64,000 nucleotides of DNA from SZUA-547 sp963669315 (GTDB taxonomy: Bacteria > Pseudomonadota > Alphaproteobacteria > Rhodobacterales > Rhodobacteraceae): the NCBI GenBank assembly GCA_963669315.1, contig OY770021.1, positions 2,480,001 to 2,544,000 on the forward strand. The letters run 5' to 3'. The notes under the pieces were generated by a model, which was not told the origin of the DNA, searched no databases, and was given only the letters and a program-made list of their open reading frames with translations. Shown piece after piece: positions 16,652-26,427 of the stretch; position 1 is the stretch's first letter, and every line of letters begins with the position of its first letter. Position numbers and translations under genes: made by a program.

Positions 16652-18943
16652 TCAGCTTCGGCTTTTCCGACTTCGCTTCGCCTTCCGAGCCGCCTTCGCC
16701 TTTTTGATCTTTGACCGGGCGAGTTTGCGCTTGGGCGTTCCGCCGGCGCCGCGACGTCTGCCGCGAGTTGGCGAGATTCCAACCTTCTTGTCCTCAAGCG
16801 CCAGCAATTCGAACAACAGGCCGCCGGTCAGTGGAACGGCTTCGGACAGGCGCACCCTCGCGCGCTGACCAAGCCGGATGACGCGGCCCGTCTCCTCCCC
16901 CGTCAGCGTCTTCGCCGCCTCGTCATGGCGGAAGTATTCTCTGCCCAGTGTGGAGACTGGTATCAAGCCATCCGCGCCTGTCTCGTCAAGCTTTACAAAC
17001 AGTCCGAATCTGGCCACTCCGGCCACGCGGCCCTCAAACTCCGCGCCGATCTTGTCCTGCATAAAAGCAGCAAGGTAGCGGTCGGTCGTATCTCGCTCCG
17101 CCGACATCGCCCTGCGTTCGGTCATCGAGATATGTTCGGCGGTCTCCTGCAGCGAATCCGCCTCTGGTACGCTCTGCCCGTCTTTACGGTGCTCCGGCCC
17201 CCAGCGATGGGCGGTGATCAGCGCGCGATGAACGATAAGATCTGCGTAACGCCTGATGGGCGAGGTGAAATGGGCGTATCGTTGCAGGTTCAGGCCAAAA
17301 TGACCGAAATTCTCCGGGCTGTAATAGGCCTGCGTCTGAGCGCGGAGCACTGAGAGATTGATCATCTCGGCGTTTTCGGAGCCCGCTGCGCCGTCCAGTA
17401 GTCGGTTCAGGTGGGCGGTCTTCAGTACCTGCCCCTTCGCCAGGGCCATCCCAACGCTCTCAGCGGTCTCTCTGAGCGCATCTAGCTTCTCAGGGTTCGG
17501 TTCCTCATGGACGCGGTAGAGAAGCGCCCTCTTGGCGGCCTCCAGCGTCTCCGCCGCGCAGACGTTGGCGAGGATCATAAATTCTTCGATCAATCGGTGA
17601 GCGTCGAATCGGTCGCGGAAGGCGACGGAGGTCACTTCACCTGTGTCATTCAGTACGATACGCCTCTCTGGAAGATCCAGATGAAGCGGCTGCCGACGGC
17701 CGCGCTCTTTGGCCGCCGCCGCATATGCGCCGAAGAGATGCTCCAGCGGGTCGGCGAGAGGTTCGGTTTGCGCATCATGCTCGCCATCATTCGCCGCCTG
17801 AGCTTGCGCATAGGTCAGACTGGCCGGGGATCGCATCAGACCACGAGTAAACCGATGGGTCTTCTTGCCCCCTTGTGGTCCCAGAGTGATGCGTAGCGCG
17901 ATACACGGTCGATCTACACCTTCGTGCAACGAGCAAAGCTCGCCCGAGAGCGCCTCGGGCAGCATAGGCACGACCCGGTCCGGGAAATAGCAGGAGTTGC
18001 CGCGTTTCCTCGCTTCGTGATCCAGAGCGGACCCGGGGCGGACATAATGCGCGACATCTGCGATGGCGATCCAGACGATCCAGCCGCCGGCGTTTTTCGG
18101 GTCGTCATCGGGCAGGGCGCAGATCGCGTCATCATGATCGCGCGCATCCGCCGGGTCTATGGTCAGCAATGGAAGGGAACGCAGATTCTCTCTCTCGCCC
18201 AGCGAAACGGGCTTGGCGGCTTTCGCCTCCGCCAAGGCCTCTGGCCGGAAATCATCCGGGATGCCATGCTCATGAATAGAGATCAGGGAAATCGCGCGAG
18301 GCGCGCCAGGGTCGCCGAGTCGCTCTACGATACGTGCGCGAGAAAGGCCCAGCCGAACGGGGCCGACTTGCTCCGCCTCTACGAGTTCTCCATTTCGGGC
18401 GCCGGCGCGGTCGCCGGGCTCTATTTTCCATTCCCGGTCCGATTTCTTGTCGATGGGAGCGATCCGCCCCCCAAAATCACCGGATCTGAAAACCCCCAAT
18501 ATACGGCGTGGACCGGTTCCCAACTTGCGGATCAGTCGGGCCTCGTATTTGACGCCGAATTCGCCCTCCACAGGGGCCAATCGAGCAAGAAACCTGTCGC
18601 CGGTCCCCAGCGCGGGGTCATTTCGCTTCGGCACGTAGAGGATCTTGGGGGGCGCATCCTCTCCATCCCAGCTTTGAGGACGCGCCAGAAGATCGCCCAG
18701 ATGGTCCGGTTCGCCCGCGATCAACACGCTGACCGGCGGCAATTGCCCCGCCTCGGTATAGCGTTTGCGCTCGGGCCTCGTAATCTGACCGTCGGCCTGC
18801 ATCTCTCGCAGCATGCGTTTCAACTCGATTCGGTCTGCGCCTTTGACGCCGAACGCCCGCGCGATCTCTCGCTTTCCGACGGCGCCTGGATTGTCGCGAA
18901 TCCAGTCCAGTATCTGGGATTTGGAGGGGAAAGGTCTGCTCAT
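16652..18943 (-). CDS. rnr: Ribonuclease R
   Basis: A 763-residue RNB-family 3'-5' exoribonuclease that degrades structured RNA. The N-terminal winged-helix region (QILDWIRDNPGAVGKREIARAFGVKG) is followed by cold-shock domains, the RNB catalytic domain (TIDPADARDHDDAICA with the metal-binding aspartates, YVRPGSALDHEA, FPDRVVPMLPEALS), an S1 domain (GRVAGVARFGLFVKLDETGADGLIP) and a basic, lysine-rich C-terminal tail. Length and domain order are normal. It shares direction with topA, dprA and the pyr genes further upstream. Confidence 0.97.
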   Translation of the reverse strand: MSRPFPSKSQILDWIRDNPGAVGKREIARAFGVKGADRIELKRMLREMQADGQITRPERKRYTEAGQLPPVSVLIAGEPDHLGDLLARPQSWDGEDAPPKILYVPKRNDPALGTGDRFLARLAPVEGEFGVKYEARLIRKLGTGPRRILGVFRSGDFGGRIAPIDKKSDREWKIEPGDRAGARNGELVEAEQVGPVRLGLSRARIVERLGDPGAPRAISLISIHEHGIPDDFRPEALAEAKAAKPVSLGERENLRSLPLLTIDPADARDHDDAICALPDDDPKNAGGWIVWIAIADVAHYVRPGSALDHEARKRGNSCYFPDRVVPMLPEALSGELCSLHEGVDRPCIALRITLGPQGGKKTHRFTRGLMRSPASLTYAQAQAANDGEHDAQTEPLADPLEHLFGAYAAAAKERGRRQPLHLDLPERRIVLNDTGEVTSVAFRDRFDAHRLIEEFMILANVCAAETLEAAKRALLYRVHEEPNPEKLDALRETAESVGMALAKGQVLKTAHLNRLLDGAAGSENAEMINLSVLRAQTQAYYSPENFGHFGLNLQRYAHFTSPIRRYADLIVHRALITAHRWGPEHRKDGQSVPEADSLQETAEHISMTERRAMSAERDTTDRYLAAFMQDKIGAEFEGRVAGVARFGLFVKLDETGADGLIPVSTLGREYFRHDEAAKTLTGEETGRVIRLGQRARVRLSEAVPLTGGLLFELLALEDKKVGISPTRGRRRGAGGTPKRKLARSKIKKAKAARKAKRSRKSRS

Positions 18944-19056
18944 CCAGCGGCTCTAGCACGGGCGCGGCGCGGCGTCATCGGCCCATCGCGCAATAATTGC
19001 TGGCGTGTGCGTGGAGTTTCAGGCTTACTGCTCTGATCACAACATGGAGCCCCATA

Positions 19057-19515
19057 ATGTTGCGTAATACCCATATGCTGAGTTTGTCTCTGGCGTTGTC
19101 CTGCGGCTTGGCTGTCTCGGCCACAGCGCAGGAATTGACCACGAATCGCGATCGACCCATTTGTCTCGGCGAGAATGGAGAGCTGACGGCGCTTATCAAT
19201 GGCCCGCATCAAAAGCGGCACCGCAATGCCGCTCTCGATGCGATCGATGACGCGCGCACGACGGATTTGAACATCTATGGCGCGCCGCACGCCCGGTTCA
19301 AAATCGAATTCTTTTCGGCGCAGTGGAAGGTGAAACCGGCTTCCGGCTCTGCGTGCGAGGTCCAGTGGCTGCGCACCGGCGAGAGCGGCGACTGGGCGGC
19401 CTTCGCCTTCGTGAACACCGCGATGGACGATGGCGCTGTTCGCAGTTGCGTCAGCCGGGCCTTGGGCCATGCTCTTTGCTCCGGCGAAGGATCGCCGCCG
19501 CGGGTCGCGTATTAG
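19057..19515 (+). CDS. Small secreted protein, unknown function
   Basis: 152 residues. The start is ATG 19057 with GGAG at 19045-19048; an upstream extension to 18997 adds no plausible signal. An N-terminal signal peptide is evident (LSLSLALSCGLAVSATAQ, cleavage near residue 24). The mature part has several cysteines (C37, C-E-V, C-V-S, C-S-G), suggesting disulfides in the periplasm. I do not recognise a family. It lies between divergently placed rnr and a convergent esterase gene. Confidence 0.65.
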   Translation: MLRNTHMLSLSLALSCGLAVSATAQELTTNRDRPICLGENGELTALINGPHQKRHRNAALDAIDDARTTDLNIYGAPHARFKIEFFSAQWKVKPASGSACEVQWLRTGESGDWAAFAFVNTAMDDGAVRSCVSRALGHALCSGEGSPPRVAY

Positions 19516-19522
19516 GCGGTAA

Positions 19523-20434
19523 TCACCGGGGCGCGTCCAATCCAAGGAAAAAGCGCTCGATCTCGGCAGTCAGATTGATGTCCTGCGACGAGCGCCCTAG
19601 GAATGCGCGGACGAGCCAGCGATCGGGCCGCCCGGGCCATGTGTGGCCGCCGCCCTCGACAATGAAATGCGTTAAGGGCGCGGTGCAGTCGATGTAAACG
19701 CGCTGGTATACCCGAGTTTTGTCGTTCGGATCGAGATCGGGCAAGGTCGATTTTCGGGACTCGGCGCAGCGGTTTCGCATCGCCCAGATTCGCAATGTCT
19801 CACCGCCTGACAGTACAGCGCCGCGATCCTTGCCGCGTCTCGCGACGACCCTACCGCCGTCATACCGAATCAACTCGTCATCGGTCCCGTGCAAGAGCAT
19901 GACCGGAATGGGCTTGTCCGAAGCGCAGACAAGGCCAACCGGCCATGACGCGATCACAACCGAGGCCCCCGCCACCAGATCCGGCGCGTCGCAGGCCATC
20001 CGCATGGTCATCATTCCGCCATTCGAGGCGCCGGTAAGATAAACGCGGGCCGGATCGACCAGCCCGTCCGAGGCCAATCGATTGACTAGCGCTTTAAGGA
20101 AGCCGACATCGTCGGCGTCGCGCAGTGGTCGGTCATCTGCGCCGACGCGCCCGTCATTCCACTGATTATCGAGCCCTTCGGGGTAGATCTCCACCCAGCC
20201 GCGCTCCGACAGGCTGAATCCGGTGTAGCGCCTTACGCGTCGCGGCGTTCCGCCGCCGCCATGCAACGCCAATATCGCTGGCGCAGGATCGCCCGAGAGG
20301 CGCCGATCGGGGAGGATCACCTCCGCCCGGCGCGTCTCTCCGTCATGAACCAATTCGATCTCAAGCTCGCGCGCATTGGAGGGGTGCGTCACGAGAAGCA
20401 TTACGAAAACTGCGAAAAATGCGTTTCTAATCAT
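19523..20434 (-). CDS. PHB depolymerase/feruloyl-esterase-like secreted hydrolase
   Basis: A 303-residue alpha/beta hydrolase with a signal peptide (MIRNAFFAVFVMLLVTHPSNA). Motifs of the LpqC/esterase-PHB family are visible: AILALHGGGGTP (oxyanion hole), VYLTGASNGGMMT with the nucleophile serine in GASNG, LLHGTDDELIRYDG with the acid residue and EGGGHTWPG with the catalytic histidine. It should act on ester substrates in the periplasm or outside. The start ATG 20434 follows GGGGAG. It is convergent with the small secreted protein and 63 bases from topA. Confidence 0.85.
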   Translation of the reverse strand: MIRNAFFAVFVMLLVTHPSNARELEIELVHDGETRRAEVILPDRRLSGDPAPAILALHGGGGTPRRVRRYTGFSLSERGWVEIYPEGLDNQWNDGRVGADDRPLRDADDVGFLKALVNRLASDGLVDPARVYLTGASNGGMMTMRMACDAPDLVAGASVVIASWPVGLVCASDKPIPVMLLHGTDDELIRYDGGRVVARRGKDRGAVLSGGETLRIWAMRNRCAESRKSTLPDLDPNDKTRVYQRVYIDCTAPLTHFIVEGGGHTWPGRPDRWLVRAFLGRSSQDINLTAEIERFFLGLDAPR

Positions 20435-20497
20435 GTGTCTCCCCGGGATTGCGCCTTGCAATATGACACGGGGAACTCGCCGGTTTCCGTCGCGCTT

Positions 20498-23032
20498 TTA
20501 CGCCTTTTTCTTCGCCTTGGCTCTTTTGCGGGCGGGTTTCTTCTTTGCGGCCTTGGCTGCGATCAGATCCAGCGCCTGCTCCATCGTTACCGACTCGGGC
20601 TCAGCGGTTTTCGGCAGCGTGGCGTTGATCTTGCCCCATTTGACGTAAGGACCATATCGCCCGTCCAGCACGTTCACCGGCCCGCCATCGGGATGCTCGC
20701 CCAATTCTTTCAGCGGCTTGGCGCCGCCGCCGCGCCGGCCGCCATTGGCGCGTTTCTCCGCAATCAGATCGACGGCGCGATTGATGCCGATGGTGAACAC
20801 CTCTTCCGCGTCCTTGATGTTGGCGTAGGTCTTGCCGTGCTTCACATACGGCCCGTAGCGTCCTATGCCAGCCTCCACAGGCTCGCCGTCTTCGGGGTGG
20901 GCTGCGATCAGGCGAGGCAAGGACAAGAGGTCGAGCGCCTTTTTCAGATCGACCGCGTCAAGCTCCACCCCTTTCGGGATCGAGGAGCGCTTGGGTTTCT
21001 CGTTCGAGTCCGGGTCCAGTTCACCCAGTTGCACATACGGCCCGAACCGGCCGGAGCGGAGGGTGACGGGCGTTCCGTCCTCGTCATGACCCAGCAGCTT
21101 GCCGTCGGGCCCGGCCATATCGCCGCCCTCGACCTCTCCGCCGAGCGGGCGTGTGTAGCGGCATTCGGGATAGTTCGAGCAGCCGATGAACGCGCCGCCG
21201 GACCGCGCCGTCTTCAGCGCCAGTCGTCCGCCCTCGCAGTTCGGGCAGGCGCGCGGGTCCTTGCCGTCGCCGGGATCGGGGAAGATGTGCGGCGCGAGGA
21301 CGTCGTTGATGACCTCCAGCACCTCGGAGATTCGCAGATCCTTGGTTTTGCCCACCGAATGGGAGAACTCGGTCCAGAATTCGCGCAGCAGCGCCTTCCA
21401 GTCGCCGCGCCCGCCAGAGACGTCGTCAAGCTTCTCCTCCAGCCCTGCGGTGAAGTCATATTCGACATAGCGGCCGAAATAGTTTTCGAGAAACGCGATC
21501 ACCAGCCGGCCCTTGTCTTCGGGCAGCAGGCGGTTCTTTTCCTTCCGAACGTATTCGCGATCCTGAATCGTCGTGACGATCGAGGCGTAGGTGGAGGGGC
21601 GGCCGATGCCGAGCTCCTCCATCTTCTTCACCAGCATCGCCTCTGTGTAGCGCGCCGGAGGCTGGGTGAAGTGCTGCTCGGGCGTCACCGCCTTTTGCGC
21701 GGCGGACTCGCCTGCGATGATCTGCGGCAGGCGTCCATCGCCGTTCTCGTCGTCCGGGGTCGCGTCACGGCCCTCCTCATAGACTCGCATGAAACCGTCG
21801 AACTTTATGACCTGGCCCGTCGCGCGCAGCGTTACAGCCTTGTCAGCCGCCTCGATGTCGACCGTTGTGCGCTCCAGCCGCGCGCTTTCCATCTGGCTGG
21901 CCAGCGCGCGCTTCCAGATCAGGTCGTAGAGCTTGCGCTCATCGACATCCAGCTTGCCGAGGCTTTTGGTGTCGCGGCCCATATCGGTGGGTCGGATGCA
22001 CTCATGCGCCTCCTGCGCGTTCTTGGCCTTGTTTTTGTAGAAGCGGGGCTTTTGCGGCACGTAGGGCGCGCCGTAGCGGTCCTTGATCGCGTCACGGGCG
22101 GCCATCACAGCCTCGGGCGCCATGTCGATACCGTCTGTCCGCATATAGGTGATCAGGCCGGCCTCATAGAGCCGCTGGGCGGCTCGCATGGTCTGTTGCG
22201 CGCCGAAGCCGAATTTGCGGCTCGCCTCCTGCTGCAGCGTCGAGGTCATGAAGGGCGGCGAAGGATTGCGCGCGCCAGGCTTGGCCTCGACGCTGCCCAC
22301 CGTCAGGTTGCGCACGCTGATCGCGGCGACCGCCTCATTCGCATCCGTTTCCGTCTTGAGGTCGTGCTTGCCCAGCTTCCGGCCGTCGATATGTGTCAGC
22401 CGGGCCTCGAATTCGTCGCCGCGCGGGGTCGTCAGGATCGCCTTGACGGTCCAGTACTCGACCGGGCGGAAGGCCTCGATCTCCATCTCTCGCTGCACGA
22501 TCAGGCGCAGGGCGACGGACTGCACCCGGCCGGCTGATTTGGCGCCGGGCAATTTGCGCCACAGCACGGGCGACAGGGTGAACCCGACCAGATAATCCAG
22601 CGCGCGGCGGGCGAGATAGGCCTCGACCAGCTCCATGTCGATCTCGCGCGGATTCTCCATCGCTTCGGTCACCGCCGATTTGGTGATGGCGTTGAAGACC
22701 ACCCGCTCGACCGGCGTGGATTTCTTGATCGCGCGGCGTTTCCTGAGCGCTTCGAGAAGGTGCCAGGAAATCGCCTCTCCCTCGCGGTCGGGATCGGTTG
22801 CGAGGATCAGGCGGTCATCCTCTTTCATCGCCTCGGCGATGGCGCGGACGTGTTTGGTCGATTTGGAATCAACCTCCCAAACCATTTCGAAATCTTCGTC
22901 AGGCTTGACGGATCCATCTTTGCGCGGCAGGTCGCGCACATGGCCGAACGAGGCCAATACGCTGTAATCATTACCTAAATACTTGTTAATCGTCTTTGCT
23001 TTAGCAGGCGACTCGACAACGACGACGGCCAT
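20498..23032 (-). CDS. topA: DNA topoisomerase I
   Basis: An 844-residue type IA topoisomerase that relaxes negative supercoils. The TOPRIM domain opens with VVVVESPAKAKTINKYLG and has DPDREGEAISWHL. The catalytic tyrosine lies in GLITYMRTDG, and AGRVQSVALRL is the conserved domain-III segment. One Cys4 zinc ribbon (CPNCEGGRLALK..GCSNYPEC) follows, then three glycine-rich repeats with GRYGPYVKxGK (residues ~690-820) and a lysine-rich tail, as usual for alphaproteobacterial TopA. The start ATG 23032 is preferred over the 34 additional codons upstream. Confidence 0.97.
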   Translation of the reverse strand: MAVVVVESPAKAKTINKYLGNDYSVLASFGHVRDLPRKDGSVKPDEDFEMVWEVDSKSTKHVRAIAEAMKEDDRLILATDPDREGEAISWHLLEALRKRRAIKKSTPVERVVFNAITKSAVTEAMENPREIDMELVEAYLARRALDYLVGFTLSPVLWRKLPGAKSAGRVQSVALRLIVQREMEIEAFRPVEYWTVKAILTTPRGDEFEARLTHIDGRKLGKHDLKTETDANEAVAAISVRNLTVGSVEAKPGARNPSPPFMTSTLQQEASRKFGFGAQQTMRAAQRLYEAGLITYMRTDGIDMAPEAVMAARDAIKDRYGAPYVPQKPRFYKNKAKNAQEAHECIRPTDMGRDTKSLGKLDVDERKLYDLIWKRALASQMESARLERTTVDIEAADKAVTLRATGQVIKFDGFMRVYEEGRDATPDDENGDGRLPQIIAGESAAQKAVTPEQHFTQPPARYTEAMLVKKMEELGIGRPSTYASIVTTIQDREYVRKEKNRLLPEDKGRLVIAFLENYFGRYVEYDFTAGLEEKLDDVSGGRGDWKALLREFWTEFSHSVGKTKDLRISEVLEVINDVLAPHIFPDPGDGKDPRACPNCEGGRLALKTARSGGAFIGCSNYPECRYTRPLGGEVEGGDMAGPDGKLLGHDEDGTPVTLRSGRFGPYVQLGELDPDSNEKPKRSSIPKGVELDAVDLKKALDLLSLPRLIAAHPEDGEPVEAGIGRYGPYVKHGKTYANIKDAEEVFTIGINRAVDLIAEKRANGGRRGGGAKPLKELGEHPDGGPVNVLDGRYGPYVKWGKINATLPKTAEPESVTMEQALDLIAAKAAKKKPARKRAKAKKKA

Positions 23033-23167
23033 TTGGGGCTCTCTATCAAAAAAGGTCCAGGGCGCCCGTTCGAAGGCCGGGATATTCCGGCGCGGACGGC
23101 GCGAGAACATGGGGGAGAGCGCCCGGCCCGTCAAGCGGCAGAGATGAAATCGCTGTGAAGGCGCGGC

Positions 23168-24370
23168 TTAAAAGTCCCCAGGGGCCCGCGCGACCAGCCC
23201 GCCGGGGCGGCGTTCGGCGCGGCCTGCCAACTCCAACTCCAGAACGGCGGCGGAGACGGCGTGGGCGGGCGCATCCGTCAGGCGCGACAGCTCATCCAGA
23301 TCGACCGCTCCTGCGCTCAGAAGATTCGCCAACGCGTCGGCCAGAGCCTCTGGCGGCAGGTCGGGTTCGGCCGGGGCGTCCGGCGGCAGATAGGGCTCAG
23401 CGTCTTCGGCCAGATCAACGATGCGGGGCTGGGCCAGCGCCTCCATCACATCTTCGGCGGTGGAGACCAGCGCCGCGCCCTGCCGAATCAACGCATTGCA
23501 GCCGCTGGCGCGCGGGTCCAGCGGGTGGCCGGGGACCGCCATGGCCTCACGCCCCTGCTCCAACGCGCATCGGGCGGTGATCAGCGTGCCGGAGCGCTCG
23601 GCCGCCTCGACCACAACCACGCCCTTGCAGAGGCCGGACACGATTCGGTTGCGGCGCGGGAAATGCCGGCCTTGCGGTTGCAAACCCATGACCTGTTCGG
23701 AGAGGCGCGCGCCCTTCGCTCCGATCTCACGCGCAAGATCGGCGTTTTCCGGCGGGTAGAGCACATCGACGCCGCCCGCCAGCACGCCGACGGTTCCGGT
23801 CTCCAGCGCCGCGCCATGCGCCGCCGCATCGATGCCGCGCGCAAGGCCCGATACGATCGCATAGCCTTCCTCGCCGAGCTCTCGCGCCAGATTTCGCGCC
23901 ATGCGCAGACCCAGCGCCGAGGCGTTACGCGCGCCGATCAGCGCGACAGACGGGCGTTGAAGCAAGTCGCCATCGCCGATCAGCCACAGGAAGGGCGGCG
24001 GGTCGTAGATTCCGGCGAGCTGCGCAGGGTAGTCCGGCGCGCCGAGTGCGATCATGCGCGCACCCTCGCTTGTCGCCGCCGCCATCTCCGCCTCCGCGAC
24101 GCTTTCGGCGCAGACGGCGTAAGAACGTTTTCCGCCGCGACCGGCCAGATGGGGCAGGGCGTCCAGCGCCGCCGCCGCGCTTTTGTAGCGGTTCATCAAT
24201 CTGCGGAAGGTGACCGGGCCGACATTTTCAGACCGGGTCAGCCGCAGCCAATCCAGCCGTTCCGTGTCAGTCGTCGGCGCCCGTTTCGGCGGAAACGGAA
24301 CGGCGAAAGTGGGCGACGGCGCCTGTTGCGATGACAGGCGATATGGGGGCGGATTCGACGGATCGGTCAC
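23168..24370 (-). CDS. dprA: DNA processing protein DprA
   Basis: About 400 residues. DprA protects incoming single-stranded DNA and loads RecA during transformation. The N-terminal SAM-like region (RLDWLRLTRSENVGPVTFRRL) precedes the Rossmann core: SVALIGARNASALG, GYAIVSGLARGIDAAAHGAAL, GTVGVLAGGVDVLYPPEN and RNRIVSGLCKGVVVVEAAERSGTLITA. A C-terminal winged-helix (DMLA/HTH) part follows. The start is uncertain: GTG 24370 with GGAG upstream or GTG 24403. It sits between plsY and topA in the same direction. Confidence 0.95.
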   Translation of the reverse strand: MTDPSNPPPYRLSSQQAPSPTFAVPFPPKRAPTTDTERLDWLRLTRSENVGPVTFRRLMNRYKSAAAALDALPHLAGRGGKRSYAVCAESVAEAEMAAATSEGARMIALGAPDYPAQLAGIYDPPPFLWLIGDGDLLQRPSVALIGARNASALGLRMARNLARELGEEGYAIVSGLARGIDAAAHGAALETGTVGVLAGGVDVLYPPENADLAREIGAKGARLSEQVMGLQPQGRHFPRRNRIVSGLCKGVVVVEAAERSGTLITARCALEQGREAMAVPGHPLDPRASGCNALIRQGAALVSTAEDVMEALAQPRIVDLAEDAEPYLPPDAPAEPDLPPEALADALANLLSAGAVDLDELSRLTDAPAHAVSAAVLELELAGRAERRPGGLVARAPGDF

Positions 24371-24457
24371 GGGGCGGGGTCTCCGAACGGGGTTCCCCAA
24401 CACGCGCTATCACGGTTAACAAAGCGTTAAGACACGCGGGGCCGGGTAACGCGGCGT

Positions 24458-25123
24458 TCAGGATTTGCCAATCCGCGGCTCCTCTCCCTTTAGCAGCCGT
24501 CTGATATTTGCGTGGTGTTTGGCCCAGACCAGCAGCGCCAGAATGATCGCCAGCAGGACCGCGCCCCACTCGCCGAACAGGATCAACCACAGCGGCGCGG
24601 AGGCCGCCGACAACAGACCGGCGAGAGAGGAGATGCGAAACACCGTAGCCGCGACAACCCAGGTTGCGCAGCATGCCAGACCAGTCGGGAAATGCAGCGC
24701 CAGAACCAGGCCCAGGAACGTGGCGACGCCCTTGCCGCCCTTGAAACGCAACCAGATGGGGAAGAGGTGGCCCAACAGAGCGCCCAGCGCCGCCGCCTGC
24801 GCCGCCAACGGACCCCAGCCGGTCCACCCGTCCGGGCTCGGCGCAAGGTGGCCGATCAGCAGAACCGCCACCGCCCCTTTTCCAGCGTCGCCCAGCAGCG
24901 TCATCAGCGCGGCGCCTTTCGAGCCGGTGCGCAGCACATTGGTCGCGCCGATATTGCCGGAGCCGATCTGGCGCAGATCGCCCAACCCCTTCAGGCGCGC
25001 GACCACCACGCCGAACGGGATGGAGCCCAGAAGATAGCCGATGGCGAGGGCGGCGAGCAGCCAGGGCAGAGCGGCCTCCATGCCGGGCGCGGCGGCGCCG
25101 GGGCGCAGGATGTCGGGAATCAT
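24458..25123 (-). CDS. plsY: Acyl-phosphate glycerol-3-phosphate acyltransferase PlsY
   Basis: A 221-residue inner-membrane enzyme with about five helices. It transfers an acyl group from acyl-phosphate to glycerol-3-phosphate, the first step of phospholipid synthesis. Motifs are GYLLGSIPFGVVVARL, QIGSGNIGATNVLRTGSKG (glycerol phosphate binding) and FKGGKGVATFLG. Its ATG overlaps the TGA of pyrC (ATGA at 25120-25123), so translation is coupled. dprA follows after about 87 bases. Confidence 0.96.
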   Translation of the reverse strand: MIPDILRPGAAAPGMEAALPWLLAALAIGYLLGSIPFGVVVARLKGLGDLRQIGSGNIGATNVLRTGSKGAALMTLLGDAGKGAVAVLLIGHLAPSPDGWTGWGPLAAQAAALGALLGHLFPIWLRFKGGKGVATFLGLVLALHFPTGLACCATWVVAATVFRISSLAGLLSAASAPLWLILFGEWGAVLLAIILALLVWAKHHANIRRLLKGEEPRIGKS

Positions 25124-26427
25124 GCCGCCGTCACTCCATCAGCGGCGCGATCAAACACCTGCTTTCCGTTCACCCAGGTCTTAAGGGCGTATCCTTGCAA
25201 TTGGCGCCGATCGAAGGGCGAGTTCTTCGATTTCGAGTGGAGGCGCGCGCGATCCAGCGTCCATGGCGCATCCGGGTCGACCAGCACCAGATCAGCGGGC
25301 GCGCCGACGCCCAGCCGACCCGCGTCGAGCCCCATCAGCTTCGCTGGGGTCAGGCTGATGCGCTCCCAAAGCGACGGCAACGTGATCTTTTCATCGTGAT
25401 AAAGGCGCAGCGCGGCCGGCAGCAGCGTCTCCAGCCCTGCGGCGCCGTGCGCGGCGGCCTCAAAGGGCTGGCGCTTTTCTTCTTCGTCCCACGGTCGGTG
25501 GTTCGAGACGATGACGTCGATCAGCCCCTCCGCCACGGCTTGCTCCGCCGCTAGCCGGTCCGCTTCAGCGCGCAGGGGCGGGGCGAGTTTGAAGAACGTC
25601 TTGTAGTCGGCGATGTCGAATTCGTTGAACGCCAGATGCGTCGCCGCGATCCCGGCGCTGACTGTCAGCCCGTCGTCCTTGGCGCGTCGAAGTGCGTCCA
25701 GCGCGTCCGCAGTCGTCACCTGATCCGCATGCAGGCGCGCGCCGGTCAGCTTGGCGAGCGCCAGATCGCGCGACAATTGCATGGCCTCGGCAGCGGCCGG
25801 CACGCCTGGCAGTCCCAGTTGCGAAGCGAACTGCCCCTCCGTGGCGCAGCCGGAGGCGGCGAAGACCGGGTCCTGCACATGGGCGACCACGAGCGCATCC
25901 AGCGAATTCGCATATGTCAGGCAACGCCGCAGCACCAGCGGGTCAGCAACGGCGTTGTCCGCGTCGGTGAAAGCAACGGCGCCGGTGTCTCGCAAGAACG
26001 CGAGTTCGGCCATCTCCCGCCCTTCCATCGCCTTGGTAAGCGCCGCCATCGGCGCGATATGCACCAGACAGGTCTCTGCGGCGCGGCGTAGGGCGAACTC
26101 CAGCAGCGCCGGATCGTCCATCACGGGCGTGATATCAGGCTGCAACGCGATCGTGGTGACGCCGCCAGCCGCTGCGGCGGCCCCGGCGGAGCGATAGCTT
26201 TCCAGATGCCGTGCGCCCGGCTCTCCGACGAACACGCGCATATCGACGAGGCCGGGCGCCAGCGCTTTACCCTCGCAGTCGACGATCTCCGCACCCTCGG
26301 GCGTCGGCTGATCCGCATCCTTGGCGATGGCGGTGATGCGGCCATCCTCCACCCGCACCGCGCCGGGGCCGTCGAAACCGGTTTCCGGGTCGATCAGGCG
26401 GGCGTTTGTAAAAAGAAGGGCGGTCAT
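25120..26427 (-). CDS. pyrC: Dihydroorotase-like protein lacking metal ligands (PyrC')
   Basis: A 435-residue protein of the dihydroorotase/amidohydrolase family. The metal-binding D-x-H-x-H after the PGLVD strand is here DMRVF (residues 62-66), so both histidines are replaced, by Arg64 and Phe66, and the usual late aspartate motif reads VIVSNHRPWD instead of a TDHAPH-like form. Such noncatalytic PyrC' proteins are known next to PyrB in pseudomonads, where they support assembly of aspartate transcarbamoylase. Its ATG overlaps the pyrB stop. An active dihydroorotase would have to be encoded elsewhere. Confidence 0.92.
   Translation of the reverse strand: MTALLFTNARLIDPETGFDGPGAVRVEDGRITAIAKDADQPTPEGAEIVDCEGKALAPGLVDMRVFVGEPGARHLESYRSAGAAAAAGGVTTIALQPDITPVMDDPALLEFALRRAAETCLVHIAPMAALTKAMEGREMAELAFLRDTGAVAFTDADNAVADPLVLRRCLTYANSLDALVVAHVQDPVFAASGCATEGQFASQLGLPGVPAAAEAMQLSRDLALAKLTGARLHADQVTTADALDALRRAKDDGLTVSAGIAATHLAFNEFDIADYKTFFKLAPPLRAEADRLAAEQAVAEGLIDVIVSNHRPWDEEEKRQPFEAAAHGAAGLETLLPAALRLYHDEKITLPSLWERISLTPAKLMGLDAGRLGVGAPADLVLVDPDAPWTLDRARLHSKSKNSPFDRRQLQGYALKTWVNGKQVFDRAADGVTAA

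Noticed and set aside
20261..22537. 758-codon plus-strand frame opposite topA
   Set aside because: The opposite strand encodes a complete DNA topoisomerase I; the plus frame has no known domain.
23261..24334. Plus-strand frame opposite dprA
   Set aside because: It is an Arg/Gln-rich shadow of a well-supported DprA gene.
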